Of a stretch of 64,000 nucleotides of DNA, positions 1-12,127 are shown in pieces. The stretch's first letter is position 1, and the number at the start of each line of letters is the position of its first letter. The stretch is from NCBI GenBank assembly GCA_019916065.1, contig CM034238.1:24419246-24483245 (forward strand), written 5' to 3'. The notes beneath the pieces were generated by a model. It was not told where the DNA came from and ran no database searches. It saw only the letters and a program-made list of their open reading frames with translations. The position numbers and the translations under genes were made by a program. Origin of the DNA: Vitellaria paradoxa. Its lineage: Eukaryota; Streptophyta; Magnoliopsida; Ericales; Sapotaceae.

Positions 1-1289
1 ATTGCTATAAAAAATTACATTTGCCCAATCAATGGGCTCTATAATATCTAAACCAATACCTTGATTATTTAAAATAAATAAATCAATTACTTTTTGATAT
101 TTAATAGCAACTTTTAACATAATATAGGTTGAATTCCATCTTATATTAATTTCCATAGGTAATTTCCTAGGTTTTAAACTAATTTGAATACATATGCCAG
201 CAAATAAATTAATTTTTTTTGGAGAACTCATTGTACAAACTACAACTCGTTTTATTTTAGCAATAGAAGATTCATAAATATCTAACCCATCTTTTACAAT
301 TAAATTAACTATATGCGCACAACAAAACCCATGAAATAATAGACCTTTCGTCGGCAAAGCGTTACATAAGTAATTAAAACAAATATCATTATATGAAGTT
401 TCTTCTAAAGTAATAGAAAATATTTTTCTACATAATCCCCATGATGCAAGTTCATTAAAAAAAGTTACCCGACACTCAATCCGGTGTAACGTTGTCAACT
501 AATTTAAATGAAATAATGCATTTATTTAATTTCTAATTTTTGTTAATGTAATGTGCAATTATGCAAATATATTCAATATCTTGGCAAAACTTCCACATAT
601 CGGAAGTCAAGCAAACATTTCCTTCAAAATTATGAAAATAAGTTTTTAATTCATCTTTTTTTGTTTCAAAATCTTGTAAAACTTTATTTTTTCAAAATTA
701 TGAAAATAAGTTTTTAATTCATCTTTTTTTGTTTCAAAATCTTGTAAAACTTTATTTTTTGAAGTATTCCTTAAAAAACCACGATATTGTGGTGTAAAAC
801 TATCGCGAATAAATTATTCAAGATGTTAATTTTTACTCATTGTGAAAGGTTGTTCATCTTTAATAATAAATCTAATTAAATTATTTTGTGTACTTATAGG
901 GTCATGAGAACAAATATTTAAATTACCCCATTCATTACCTAATTAAGTTTCTGTAGTATGTGAAAAAAAAAATTATCAATTACAGAATTGATGTCGGAAT
1001 CATGTCGGTACTTTCTATTTAAATGTCTTTTTAAGTGATTAGTTCTAGAAGTAGTTCTACTATCTAATAAATCCCCCCAAATATTGCATTTAGCTTTATG
1101 CATTCCATCATTGCGTGGAACTCTAGTAAAAAAATCCCATGCTTTTGAAGAGGCACGCAGTTGTTGGCCGTGCCGCAAAGATGATGCACTAACATCACTA
1201 CTTGTGTTAGCAGGCGTTGGTATTTGTGGTGCTGCAAATTGTTCTATTTGTTCTTGAGGGGGGAAAGATATTGAGTCTCCACCCTCCAC
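1..1289 (-). pseudogene. hAT-family transposase, decayed, cut by window edge
   Basis: A plant hAT transposase would cut and paste a DNA transposon. Near the start (about 1215-975) lies a BED-type zinc-finger region with the context SKAWDFF and LKRHL; the second cysteine of its CxxC pair reads as tryptophan. Further along the minus strand, around 333-299, is CCAHIVNLIVKDGL, and at 141-124 is RWNSTY, both hallmarks of plant hAT catalytic regions. The reading frame is broken between about 940 and 500, and a 68-bp tandem duplication lies inside it. The C-terminal dimerisation domain would fall before base 1. The family assignment is seen directly; that the copy is dead is inferred from stops and frameshifts. 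Confidence 0.85.
623..758. repeat. 68-bp tandem duplication inside the hAT gene
   Basis: Bases 623-690 are repeated almost exactly at 691-758. Both copies contain the run CAAAATTATGAAAATAAG. The unit length is not a multiple of three, so it shifts the reading frame. Confidence 0.9.
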
Positions 1290-2037
1290 TTCAAAAAAAT
1301 GAGCATCTCTAGGATCTATTTAGAAAAAATAATTTGATGGAAAAATTAAAGTATGCAAATTAAAAAATATTGTATGTATGCAAATTAAAAAAAATTAAAT
1401 ACTAACTTAGAATAATTTGAAACTTTGAAACACTTGATCTTTATATATTGACTTCGAATTTGACAGAATTTTATGCATTTGAGTACAATTGAAAAACATT
1501 TGAGAGTTGCTAGCTTGGTAATGGTGTATAGAAATTTGAGAAAGAATTAGAGTTTTTAAAGTGTTGGATGAAATAAGTTAGGTGGTATTTATAATGGAAG
1601 TTTGGGGGATTTTGTAATAATTTTTACGAGGAGATTTGGTAATTATTTAAATTTATTTTAACTATTGGTGCTACCAACGGCTCACTGGTAGTGGCAATGG
1701 CACTGGATTGCTCTGCCAAGCCAACAGAAACAAAGGCAACAGAAAGAAAGAAAAGAAAAAAAAAAAGAAAAAGAAGGTTCAACGGTTAGCATAGAAAAAA
1801 AATTAATTCAAACCCCCCTAAAAGAAATGGTCACTAACATGGAACTAGAGGGGTAGGGGTGCTGCGCGCGGGGTGGGTTGGGTCGGGCGGACTGGGTCTT
1901 CAGCTAGGTCGTGGGTTGGAGCTAGCCGACCGAAGCCCAGACCTGGGGAGTAGGGGCACTGGGCAGGGTGGGTCGTATGGACGAATAGGTTGGGCCAGGC
2001 CAAGTCACAGGTTGGCCCTTCCCTTTTTGCATCCCTA
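1290..2037 (-). mobile_element. hAT 5' non-coding region and probable 5' terminus
   Basis: Upstream of the transposase lies AT-rich sequence, then a GC-rich block at 1850-2030 full of GGGC and GGGTCGG-like words, as is usual just inside plant hAT ends. On the minus strand the block begins TAGGGATGCAAAAAGGG at 2037, which resembles the common hAT terminus TAGGGATG. No matching target duplication can be checked because the other end lies outside the window. A near-match to the inverted terminus (TAGGGGTGC) at 1852 might instead mark a small separate element at 1852-2037. Confidence 0.5.
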
Positions 2038-2529
2038 ATTGTCATATTATATTTTGGTGGATATCGTTGTGAGTTATGTTATATGCTTGATTATTGTTCA
2101 CTTATGCATACTTGCACGATCCTACCTACTGGGCGATAGTGCTCACCTCATCCTTATTTCAGGTGATTCCACAAGGTCAGGGAGTAGTCACCCAAAACTT
2201 ATTTGAGACTAATAGATTGACTTAGCATATTATTCGGTTTCATCATTGGATTAATGTACTCTTACTTCTATGACCTGGGATGTGAATTTCAGACTTATTT
2301 GCATTTGAGATTATATTATGAATATGTTATGATGGCTGTATAAGTCTTGGATAGTGTCACTAGGTTGTGACGTCGGATCTTATTTTGATGATATCATTTC
2401 ATTATCTTGATATAGGAATGAGGGATGATGTTAAAAGTTTTGATTATTGTTTTTATATTATGACTTGACCTTAGTACAAGTATTTATTTATTTTAATTAG
2501 TTCTCATATTTTCATACTGTCCGTCTTGG
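2038..2529. other. Stretch with no recognisable gene
   Basis: Mixed-composition sequence with no sustained reading frame. It may be retrotransposon non-coding sequence, but I see no terminal repeat or primer site that would show this. Confidence 0.3.
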
Positions 2530-3571
2530 ATAACGAGGTTAAAGGCATGACACTGGGGATAACAGAGGGTAATTTTTACCCCCCATTACATTAGTTTAAA
2601 TGACAAGGGTAACAATCATTCTGAGTTAACAATTATACTCTTGGGGGGAGATGGATAACAGGGAGCCAATGAAAAAATTTTACCTTTTTCTCATTACCTC
2701 CGTAAAATATTTCTTTACCCCCGTGTTAAACCTTAATCAACATTCTTTTATAAATAACTATAATAAATATTATAAAATAATAATTTATTTAATCAAACTA
2801 AAATTAATTAATTATTAAATTATTTTATTAAAATAATATTTAATAAATAATAGTTTATTATTAAAATAATTTATTTTATTTTATTAAAATAATACTATTG
2901 AAATATTAATTTATGACTAAAATTATTTGTTTTCTCTAATTAAAATTAATGCTTAATAAATAATAATGACTTATTAAAATAATTTATTTTATTAAAATAT
3001 TTTATTAAATGAAAATTTATGTTTCATAAATAATAATTTACTATAGTACGTATTGTATTAATATAATTTATTAAAATCAATAATTCATTTAAATAAACTA
3101 AAATTATTTGTTTTATTAAATTATGTTATCAAAATAAAAATAATTTTTAACAAATAATAATTCACTATTAAAATTAATCGTTATTGAAATATTAATCTAT
3201 GATAACATTATTTTTAAAATTAATATTTCTAGTTAAAAAGTATATATCTTAATAATATATTTTTTATTAAAATTAATTATTATTAAAATAACAATGATTA
3301 TGATGATTTATTTTATTATAATATTTTATTAAAATTAAATATTAAGTTTACCTTTGATCAATTTATCCTCATTCTAAATACAAGTTATTCTAAATACAAT
3401 TAATTTTTACCCTTTTAAAATTTTTAGCATTCTAAACATAATATAATTATTATGGGGTAATATTTACTCTTTTATTTTAAATATAAATACGACAAACTTG
3501 TTACCCTAGTAACTATTACCAGGGTAACAATTACTTCCGTAATCTTTTATCCCCAAAATTTTTACCTCGTA
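2530..3571. mobile_element. Possible non-autonomous DNA transposon (MITE-like), AT-rich core
   Basis: The two ends carry similar inverted sequence: ACGAGGT, then TGGGGATAA, then GTAAT runs inward from about 2531 and, on the opposite strand, inward from about 3571. Between them is about 950 bp of very AT-rich sequence dominated by TTATTAAAAT-like words and without coding capacity. No clear target duplication is visible, so the limits are approximate. Confidence 0.4.
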
Positions 3572-5754
3572 CCAAACATATCCTTAAAAAAAAAAAGTGT
3601 AAAAAATAACTTTCAAAAGAAAAAGAAGAATAACAGTAGATTTTAATTAATCAACAGTTAAAAAAAGAAAAAAGATTAGAAGTTATAAGACCAAATTTGC
3701 TTTCTTTTCTAAATAATAATGATGAATAGATAATGATTTATGCAAAGGTAAAATTGCATATAACTTACAGCATGCAAGTTACAAATTGATAAACTTTAGA
3801 CATATTATTTGTATTTATAAAAAATGATTAAAAATTATGTTAAAATAAGAAAATAATTGTACAAAGAAAAAATTAACTTTTTTTTTTATTTGTACACAAA
3901 TTCTCCTATTTAATTCTTTTTTTTTTAAAGTAATATATGATAATACACTTGAAACTATCAAAAGTAAAAAAAATTTAACTTTTGCATTGTCGAATAAGAT
4001 AAGAGCCAACAAATTACAAACATAATATTATAAGAGTGGAGCAGGAGTGTGGTGGTGCTTAAAGGAGTAAAGAACAAGAGTTATAGAACTCCATATATAT
4101 AGTGAGAGTATAAGGGCAATTTGTAATATATAGTTTATGAACTGTTAAATTTGAATAGAATATGTAACTAAAGGGGGTGTGAGTGAGTGTTATACAAACT
4201 TTAGGGGGTCTAGGTGCATATTAATGAAACATGTCGGATCTAGGTATATAGAAGCCACATTTAAGGGGGTGAGAGTGAAATAAACCGAATTAAGTAAAGG
4301 TTAGTTAATTCAACTATTTTGACCAGTTTTCCGGACATGCTTGATTAGCACAAAACAATTATTATACCATATTTAGCCAAATTGAGGTCAGTGGCTAGGT
4401 GGGAGAGCAACAAAATAATTGATCAATAGATTGCGAAGTTGAACCTGATTAACCTTGATTTCGGTTTTGCTCATTTCCCTTTCAGTTTAATTATTTTATG
4501 AAACATAAAATAGTCATTAACTTATTTTAATGGTAGAAAACTTTCAAAGATTTATTTCATTCCATTATTGTCGGTGAAATGTGTAAATTTGAAAAATTAA
4601 GGCTATTGAAAAATTACATAGTGAATATTGCTGCTTTAATAATTTTTTTATTTTATTGATATCATTTATACATTTCTTATTAAAGGGACAAATTATTAAT
4701 TTTGTGTTTAATTTGATGAATAATATTGTTAATTTCAAATAATAGAATCAATTCTAACTTATTTAATAATTATAGCCAAACCCCTATTGTAACATTTTAT
4801 TCAAAATAATTTTCGGGATTGCAAATACTCATGATTTCCCTTCCAATTATCCAGCGTCGTTCGGACAGTTAAATATAAAGAAATTATCAAATTTATTCAA
4901 TGAGGCATTTTATCGTAAAATAAGACATTTCATAAATTTTAATCTCATTAAATTGAAAATATAAATTTAATAAGGAGTTGCCTAAAGTGTCCAGGTTTAC
5001 AAAATAATGCCTAAAATTTATTAGAACGGGCCAAATTCATTTGAGAGTTAAATAATGGAAAAATAGGTACAAAGTTTCATTTGAGCATTCAATCGAAAAT
5101 TAGGTTTTATGGTGATAGAAATTTCAATAAATTTATACGAGTCACGAATAATGTAGATAGGAAAGTTACCATAAGCATTAGGGTGTCAAGGAAATGCATA
5201 AAAGCCTATTAAAATTAACTTATGTCAATTGAAAATCTATTAGGTGAAATAGGTTTTCAATTTTTCATTTAGGCATTTAATTGAACAGTGGGTGTGCGTA
5301 AGAAAACTAGGCCTCAGAAATTAGATTAATTAAATTTGAGCCTATGTGTTTAATTATTTTAAGAATATCTATAAACTTAGAACATTGAAAATATGCCTTA
5401 AACTACCCAAAAATACTAAAAAAAAAAAAAAAAAAAACAGACAAACAAACATACTAGGGCCATTGGGCAGCCATGACACTACCATGATCCCATGCCGGCC
5501 CAGCCTGGCGCGAGGAATTGGCCTTGGCATCCGAACGCCCAGACCGCATTCGAACGCTAGAGGTAGTGTCCAAAATTTTCCAACTTATTTCGTGCTCTAT
5601 TTTTCTTCCAATTTATTCTAGCTATAGTTTTATGCTTTAGGTTTTATGTTTCACCATTATAAATGCATACAAACATTCACTAACCAAAAGTACATAATTA
5701 CAAGCATATATGTCATTTTAATTTCACAATTATAAAGTTAATTAACCATGATTG
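3572..5754. other. AT-rich stretch, no gene seen
   Basis: No convincing reading frame, RNA gene or terminal repeat. A homopolymer A run near 5420 is followed by a short GC-rich island (5460-5570) of unknown origin. Confidence 0.4.
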
Positions 5755-5898
5755 TAGAAGAAAATGCTTTCTCTATAGTGCATTATATCCCGCAGACAGA
5801 GACATCTACACCGATCATTTATTGGAGTTTTGGGCAGCTGAAGAGCATTTTCATGACATTGGAAGAAATGAGCGTCTCATGACCAAGCATTCAATAAT
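5755..5898 (+). pseudogene. Partial direct duplicate of the NLR ARC region
   Basis: This matches 6074-6218 in the same orientation: the bases encoding the RNBS-D neighbourhood (FLY.ALYP, then DIYTDHLLE) are recognisable in both. It ends abruptly at 5898, where an inverted copy begins. It looks like the product of a local rearrangement and cannot be a gene. Confidence 0.75.
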
Positions 5899-6080
5899 TT
5901 TCTACAATCATCATCCAAGTCTTCATAACAAAATTTCAACAGCTTAAACAATACCTTAACGGCTATGGCAATCCTTTTCAGGCTATTTCCTCCAACTTCC
6001 CAACCCATCATTTTATGGCGTTAAGGAATTGTTTAAGCTGTTCAAATTTTGATATGAAGACTTGGACGATGATTGTAGAA
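5899..6080. repeat. Inverted repeat (about 62-bp arms, 56-bp spacer) of NLR sequence
   Basis: Left arm 5899-5961 is the reverse complement of right arm 6018-6080, with only a few mismatches. Both arms are NLR coding sequence for the stretch ending YEDLDDDC. The left arm read on the minus strand is open where the right arm carries stops, so the inverted arm preserves a better version of the sequence. A transcript across it could fold into a hairpin. Confidence 0.85.
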
Positions 6081-7546
6081 AGAAGTGCTTTCTCTATGGT
6101 GCATTATATCCCCAAAACAGAGACATCTACACCGATCATTTATTGGAGTGTTGGGCAGTTGAAGAGCATTTCCTTGGCAGTGGAAGGAATGAGTGTCTCA
6201 TGACCGGGCATTCAATATTGAGTCGCCTTAAGAATGTGTCATTACTCGAAGAAGCCAAGACCGAGAAGCACGTTACAATGCAAAAATTTATGCGACAAGT
6301 GGTCTTACACATATTGCAAGATAATCTTCAATTTGAATTTTGGCGCTAATAAGCGGAGTTACAAGAGCTCCGAGCTGTGAGGTCTTGGATTAAGAAGAGT
6401 AAGATCTCTTTGGGTGACAGTGAATTGGATCGATTACCAGATTCTCCCAATTGTACTACACTTTCCACATTTTTCCTACAGAACAATTCGGGCCTATGCA
6501 TAATCCCCAGAGCATTTTTTAAGCATATGAAAAATCTTCAAGTTTTGGATCTATCTCATACAGGAATCAGGATTTTGCCATCATCTATTTCAATCTTGAA
6601 CAGTCTCAATGTCCCATATCTACACAATTGCACACATTTGGAGGATCCCCCTTCTCACATTGTGAGACTGTTCAACTTGAAGCCCTTGATATTCAAGGGA
6701 GTGGAGTCAACAACATACCACCTCATATTGAGACAATGGCCAGCTTGTGGCCAGCTTGTGGGTGTCCTTCGTGGAGTCTAGAAATGAAAATGCCACTCGA
6801 GAGGTATGTTTCAACTACAACGCGATTTCAAAACTTTCCCAATTGGAAAAATTGGTCATTGATGTGAAATCACCCGAGCACTGGTTTAGTGATGTGGTAA
6901 AAGAAGTGGCTAAACTACAAGGATTCAAGACTTCGAAGTTTTGCTTTTACAATAAGATTGTGGACATCATAGAGATTAAGCCTAAGACCCTACGGATTTG
7001 GGCTCCTAAAGCTATAATTCTTTTCATTTACATCACAAATCTACCGAAAGACAAGCAAAAGATCATGTTGTTCCAGTTTTTCGTCGGTGGCCAAAACTCA
7101 GAACCTCAACTTCCCAACTACTACAAATACAGTATCTCAAGTATTGCGATGGAATGGGGAGGAGTTTTCCAATTTTCCGGGTTCTTACAGAAGCTAATGC
7201 ATTTGAATTAGTTGGTAACAAGGGCATCAAGCGACTACCAAACTTCCTAATTCCAAGAATGAAGAATGTCCAATCTTGCCTAGTTGAAGATTGTGACACG
7301 ATTGAGACCATCATAAGCACTGTGGATGTCTCATAATTGCAAAGCTTAGGGCATTTGTACTTAAAGAATCTACCAAAGTTCAAAATCCTCTGGGAGGGTC
7401 CTCCACAACCACCTGGAAGTCTAACCAAAATAACCACTGTAGTTCTCACCGGTTGCAGAAACTTGGTCAAGATTTTTCCTCCCAATGTGATTCAGCAATT
7501 TCATGAACTGCAACATTTAATCGTAAGGCTAATGAAGCTAATTTAA
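6018..7546 (+). pseudogene. NLR (NB-ARC/LRR) resistance-gene remnant, 3' half
   Basis: Plant NLR proteins detect pathogen effectors in the cell and trigger defence. Here only the later part remains: RNBS-D (CFLYGALYP, about 6086), an MHD-like site reading MQK (about 6280), then LRRs with the signature LQVLDLSHTGIRILP (about 6537-6580). C-terminal LRRs of the At4g27190-like type follow, including LPKFKILWEGPPQPPGSL (about 7372-7425). P-loop and kinase-2 are missing. Breaks: double stop TAATAA at 6347, an 11-bp tandem duplication at 6740-6761 that shifts frame, another shift near 7170-7211, and a stop at 7334. It is a relative of the NLRs at 32010-34110 and 54071-55693. Confidence 0.85.
6740..6761. 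repeat. 11-bp tandem duplication causing a frameshift in the NLR pseudogene
   Basis: CCAGCTTGTGG occurs twice in succession (6740-6750 and 6751-6761). Removing one copy would rejoin the LRR frame on either side, so this is a discrete, identifiable inactivating event. Confidence 0.85.
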
Positions 7547-7589
7547 TTAAGAATGTCCAATCTTGCAGAAGCTAATGAAGCTACTCCAG

Positions 7590-7655
7590 TACCAGCCGAA
7601 ACCATTCTAGCACCCAATTTCATCAAGAAAACTATAATTGCAAGAGAAGATTATA
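7590..7655 (-). pseudogene. 5'-end remnant of a further NLR paralog
   Basis: The sequence containing ACCAGCCGAAACCATTCTAG and AAGAGAAGATTATAA matches 34128-34190, the 5' end and leader of the NLR pseudogene on the minus strand there. Here it is a short island joined directly to a copia gag. It indicates a fourth NLR-derived fragment in this window. Confidence 0.6.
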
Positions 7656-8646
7656 AGGCGATCCTACTCATCGGTGGTCAAAGTGGCTAGTTTGCTTCCT
7701 TGAGAGCTCTCAGTGTCATTAGCAGTGGTTTGTGTATTATGGGCTGCCTTCTTCCCTGGTTTAACATCTTTTCCGTGGAACTTGTCTGGGTGGAAACCCA
7801 TGAAGAAAGAAGCTTCGTTTGATGGTGTGGCCATCCATGTCGCTATGAGTGCAATGTTTCTTCCCACTAGTGGTTGTCGCAAATTGATGGCTAGCATGAG
7901 GTCCACCATTGTCCCGTTTGGTTGCGACATCAACTTGTCTTTCCTGTTGTAGAACTAAAGCATGCACCTTTCTCATGTCAGGAAGCGGATTCATCATAAG
8001 AATTGAGCCACGGATTGTAGAGAAAGAATCATTCAATCTCATCAAGAATTGCATGACCCCTTTTTTTTTCTTCTTGAGTGGCTACAGACCTGATACCCCC
8101 ACAGCTACAAGTAATTAGATCATGATAGGAAGCTAATTTGTCCCAAAGACCTCCATCTTGGTGTAATAAAAAAAAAAAAAAAAAATTGATGTTCCTGTTG
8201 AAGCTTAGCAATCTCTTATCAAATTTGGTAAATTCGAAAGTCATTCCTTTGTGAGAATCTATCATAGAGATCATTCCATACATCTCTTGTAGAATCTGCA
8301 TAGATAATACTCCTACTAATATAAATATTAATAGAATTAAAGATCCAAGATAATACCATGTTGTTGCATTGTTTTCATAGCGGAAATCTAGCATTAGTAT
8401 GTTTCGGCATCTCCACCTTTTCGTTAATGAATCCAAGCTTGTTCTTGGCACTCAAATCAATCTTCATAGCACGGCTCTACTGTTCATAGTTGTTGCCTTC
8501 AAGTACTTTGGACACAAGAACACGTCTAGGAAGATCAAACTGATGAAGCATAAACAGATCGGAGATGTTGTCCATCGTCTTCTTCAATTTCTCTTCTCCC
8601 ATGTCTACAGCAGAAGTCGATATAAAACCTTGTAACTCTAATACCA
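7656..8646 (-). pseudogene. Copia gag remnant (UBN2 / Retrotran_gag type)
   Basis: Reading from about 8600 down, three frames carry successive parts of a plant Ty1/copia gag: an N-terminal stretch with RVLVSKVLEGNNY and SAKNKLGFI, then LWDKLASYHD followed by a Cys-containing patch, then QFLMRLNDSFSTIRG and ILMMNPLPDM. A zinc-knuckle-like CTHSDMDGH segment ends it, with its second cysteine changed to serine. Frameshifts near 8190 and 8045 and an A-homopolymer at 8167 break it. Everything downstream of gag (protease, integrase, RT) is absent; at about 7656 the element meets NLR sequence. The 5' LTR and primer site lie immediately upstream at higher coordinates. Confidence 0.85.
8635..8646 (-). 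other. tRNA-Met initiator primer-binding site
   Basis: Minus-strand TGGTATTAGAGT directly adjoins the LTR end, one mismatch from the usual plant copia primer site TGGTATCAGAGC. Confidence 0.8.
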
Positions 8647-8868
8647 TGTAAAATTTATATGGAGGAATAAATAGAAAGAAGAAAAACTGTAGAAATTTTA
8701 TGAATCTTTTGTGTCTTTACAATGAATGAATATAAGGGATTTATATAACCTAAAACCTAAACAAAGAATAAGAAACATAATTACAATTAAATGGGTATGA
8801 TTTTTAAATATAGAAAAATATATACTGAATAGGAAATGTCCTAAATTTTACTCCACAAAATTCTCCAC
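8647..8868 (-). repeat. Copia 5' LTR (approximate outer end)
   Basis: The LTR is bounded inside by the primer site. On the plus strand it runs TGTAAAATTT to a CA near 8856 or 8868, giving TG...CA ends. It abuts the GBA2-like fragment. Confidence 0.6.
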
Positions 8869-8894
8869 AAATTTTTCCATTATATAATGACATT

Positions 8895-9375
8895 CGAACC
8901 ATTTGACATAAAAAAATGCTAAAGTAATTTCCATTGCAACAGACCATTGCCCAACCAACTGGTCAGCATGAATAGATGAACTTGCACTTTCACTGCTGTT
9001 ATCATAGTCGAAGTAAAAACCATTCCATAACTTCCCATATACTTTTTTGGCCTTTTGAAACTTAAACAAAAAATAATCCGCAGCACCCACATCTCTAATT
9101 TCATGTGCCATAGTTCAGGCAGCCTGAAGAGCTGATACCTAGAGCCCATCACTATGCACTCATCCCAGAGACAAACCGTGTATCGTATGCCTGATTAGGT
9201 AAGCCTTCATTTTCTATCATCCTATCTCTATCCTTATTAAACTGATCCATAAAAGCCATTGCAACATAAACTGAAGGCCAAACAGCTTGCATAAACTTCT
9301 TGTCCCATGTGGCAACCATATCACTATTAACTTGCAGTACAAATTTTGGATTCAAATCTTTCCATCTATCTATAT
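8895..9375 (-). pseudogene. Non-lysosomal glucosylceramidase (GBA2-like) fragment
   Basis: GBA2-type enzymes hydrolyse glucosylceramide at membranes and belong to a large conserved family. Reading down the minus strand from about 9375 the fragment matches the catalytic-domain stretch: [39 protein letters not shown], then [20 protein letters not shown] and ADQLVGQW. A one-base deletion and an in-frame TAG and TGA at about 9105-9165 break the segment that should read like SGGLWVAALQAA. Only about 160 codons of a protein usually near 900-950 residues are here, so this is a captured or leftover exon fragment. Family recognition rests on remembered conserved motifs. Confidence 0.8.
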
Positions 9376-10458
9376 TATAGAGGTTATTTGCATTTATGGA
9401 GCTTTTTAACTTGGAAATTTCTATTAAAAATATGAATAATATGTTACAATTTTCAATTTGGAAATTTTTTTTATTGTTAATTTTTTTTAATTTCTAACTT
9501 CATTTTTTTTTAGAAAATCAACCATAAACATTTAATTTTTTCCATTATTATAATTAAATATTGAAACTCTAAAGTAGTTAATTTCATGAAAAATAAATAT
9601 TGAAGGGGGTGAATATCAATTAATTAATATTTTTATTTTAATAACTTATAATATCTTATCATGCCATATTGTTAGTTAAATCATAGATGTGTGGAAAGAA
9701 AAGATGAAGCAAAATAAAATAAAAGATGAACGTTAACCTTCCTTTGGTAAATCTCTACTACATAATTATGTGACCAATGATGTGGAACATTTATTTATTA
9801 AAACTCACATAGGCTTAATATTGTAACAAATTAAAACCTTAGGTCTTTAATTATTATATATTATAAATTATCCAAATGTTATAAAAGTATATTACAAATT
9901 CTCACACATCAGAAAAACTTTAGATTATTTCTTACATAAAAAATTCATTTCATCAAAAATACTAAGAGTAAAAGTAGAAATATAAAAGAATTAATGTTAC
10001 GATTAAAACTCATGCTCTCTTTTGAATAAAAAGATGCATTCTACCAAAATTTCCTATTTACTAATATATATATTTTTAATTAAATTTGCCCCTAATCAAA
10101 ATTTTTAGTTGAATTACCTTTATTTATTAATATATTTATTAATACATATTTTAAGATTGCATTTGTATTTATAGATAGTGTGGTACCGCTATTTTAATAA
10201 TAATCATTGAAAAAATTTGCTTGTATTATTAAATTGATTAACTTTCTTAACTTATATTTTAATATAATTTTATTTCCACCTCAGATCTATATATTTGAAA
10301 TCATTGATTAGATATAGAAATGGAGTAATGTTTGATACTTTGATTTTGGTAAAATAAGAGCATCTTGGTGAGACGTGCAAACTTCGCCATTGCAATTGAC
10401 GCAGATGGCGAACAGCCACGGAGATGGACGGCAACCTATCCAGATGCTGAACTGGAAC
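9376..10458. other. AT-rich stretch, no gene seen
   Basis: Mostly low-complexity A/T sequence with no terminal repeats and no coherent frame. From about 10330 the composition changes to that of the following GC-richer block. Confidence 0.4.
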
Positions 10459-10750
10459 ACGTCATGGAGAAGGTTTTGACAACAGGAAAGCACCTGCTGA
10501 TCCTTTAAAACTTGCAGCAGGAGCAGCAGAGAAGGTAAGAATAGAGGAACCGAGATGGAAAGCACCTTCTAATTCTTTAAAACCTGCAGCAGCAGCAGCG
10601 CTAACACACGAACTCAAGGAGAAAGCCACGGTTTTGAAGAGGAGGTTGGACTTGTTACACCTTGTTCTTTCATACCCGGTGAAAACAGAAATAGTCAAGC
10701 AGAGTCAGCCATGTCTTGGGAGCTATTTTCCCACCATAACCAGAAAATAA
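10459..10750 (+). other. GC-richer open stretch with internal duplication, unrecognised
   Basis: A frame without an ATG runs open on the plus strand to a stop near 10748. It has two related segments, KAPADPLKLAAGAAE and KAPSNSLKPAAAAA, about 70 bp apart, then a basic stretch LKEKATVLKRRLDLLHLVL. The minus strand is also open over part of it. I do not recognise the protein. It could be a terminal exon of a degraded host gene; the base composition differs sharply from the AT-rich flanks. Confidence 0.3.
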
Positions 10751-12127
10751 AACAGCTTGAAAATTTAATGTTTGATGAATCATCAAACATTTCCTATTCA
10801 GTATACCCCAAAAAAAAAAAAATGACTAATTCTTCGTGACAACAAAAAAAAAAAAAAAAAATCCTGATTCTTTGCATTGCTAAAAAATCACTGAATTTTA
10901 GTTATTTAAAAGTTGTTAAAAGTAACTAAAAATTTTTATTTATTTTGCCACTAGTGGAAAATGTCCGTGCAATATCAAGTAAAAATTTTATAAATTTATT
11001 AAATTTGTATTAAAAAAATAAGTGAAAGAATAAAATGACAAAAGGAAGAAATAAATAAAAAGCAAGATTCAAGCAAATAAAAGAAAATATGAAATTCGAG
11101 AAATACATCTTTATTTTAATCGATTTAAAAATATAAGAAAATAAAAATATTTATTATTGTATTAGTTTTTCAAATTTAATTAATTTATTTCTTACATTTT
11201 CTATTACGATCTAAAAAAGAGAGAAAATTTAAATTTATATCTCATTCTTTTTTAAATGATAAATTAATGAGCCAAATACAGCTTAATGAATGTGAGATAA
11301 AAAAATTTCACAAACATTGAATAAAATAATAAAAACATATAAAGAAAATAATTATGAAAGAAATATTTTATTATTATTTAAGTTGATTAAACACTATAAT
11401 AAATAAAAGACAATAATCAATTTATTAGTTTTTAATTTCTTAACTTTCATTCATTTTTCTTTTATTTTCTATCATAACCCAAACAAAAGGATGAATTTTA
11501 TATCAGTATCGCTTCTCAATTCTTTTGTAAAGATAGATAAAGGTGAGAGAGAAAAAAATTTGATAACATGAAACAAAAAAATGAAAAAGAAGAAAAACAA
11601 TTAATAAAAAATATTTGAACTTGGTGAAAAATCTAAAACTTTAAAAGTACAAAAAAATGTGTTTGGAATAAGAATTTGATGTAAAAAATAAAAAATGAAA
11701 TAAAAAGAAAAAGGAAAAGAAAAATATAGGAAACAATGAAAAAAATAATAAAATTGTTAATATATACTCTTATATTAATGAATTAAAAAAATAAAATAAG
11801 AAGTATTAATTAATATATTAATTTATTTAATTATATATTTATATTTAATAAATTTTTTTGTATTTTTGTATCATAAGCTAAATAAGAGAAGAAGTTTTGA
11901 ATCTTTATTCCTTTCTTTTTTTATTTTTTTTATTTACGTGAAAAGAGAGATACAAAGACATGAGTGGGAGTGAAAAAATTAAATAAATATGAAATGATAT
12001 AGTAAAAAAATAAAAATAATTAATAAAATAATATTTGAGTTTATCTAAAAAATAAAACTCTAAAAAAAAAATTGCAGCACTAAAGGACAAAAAAAAAATA
12101 TAAAATAAGAACAAAAATGAAAATATT

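Noticed and set aside
1845..2045. Proline-rich minus-strand frame in the GC-rich block
   Set aside because: It falls in the subterminal GC-rich block of the hAT element and shows no protein-like conservation.
8160..8185. A-run in the copia gag as another micro-insertion
   Set aside because: No direct repeat flanks it, so homopolymer expansion is as likely.
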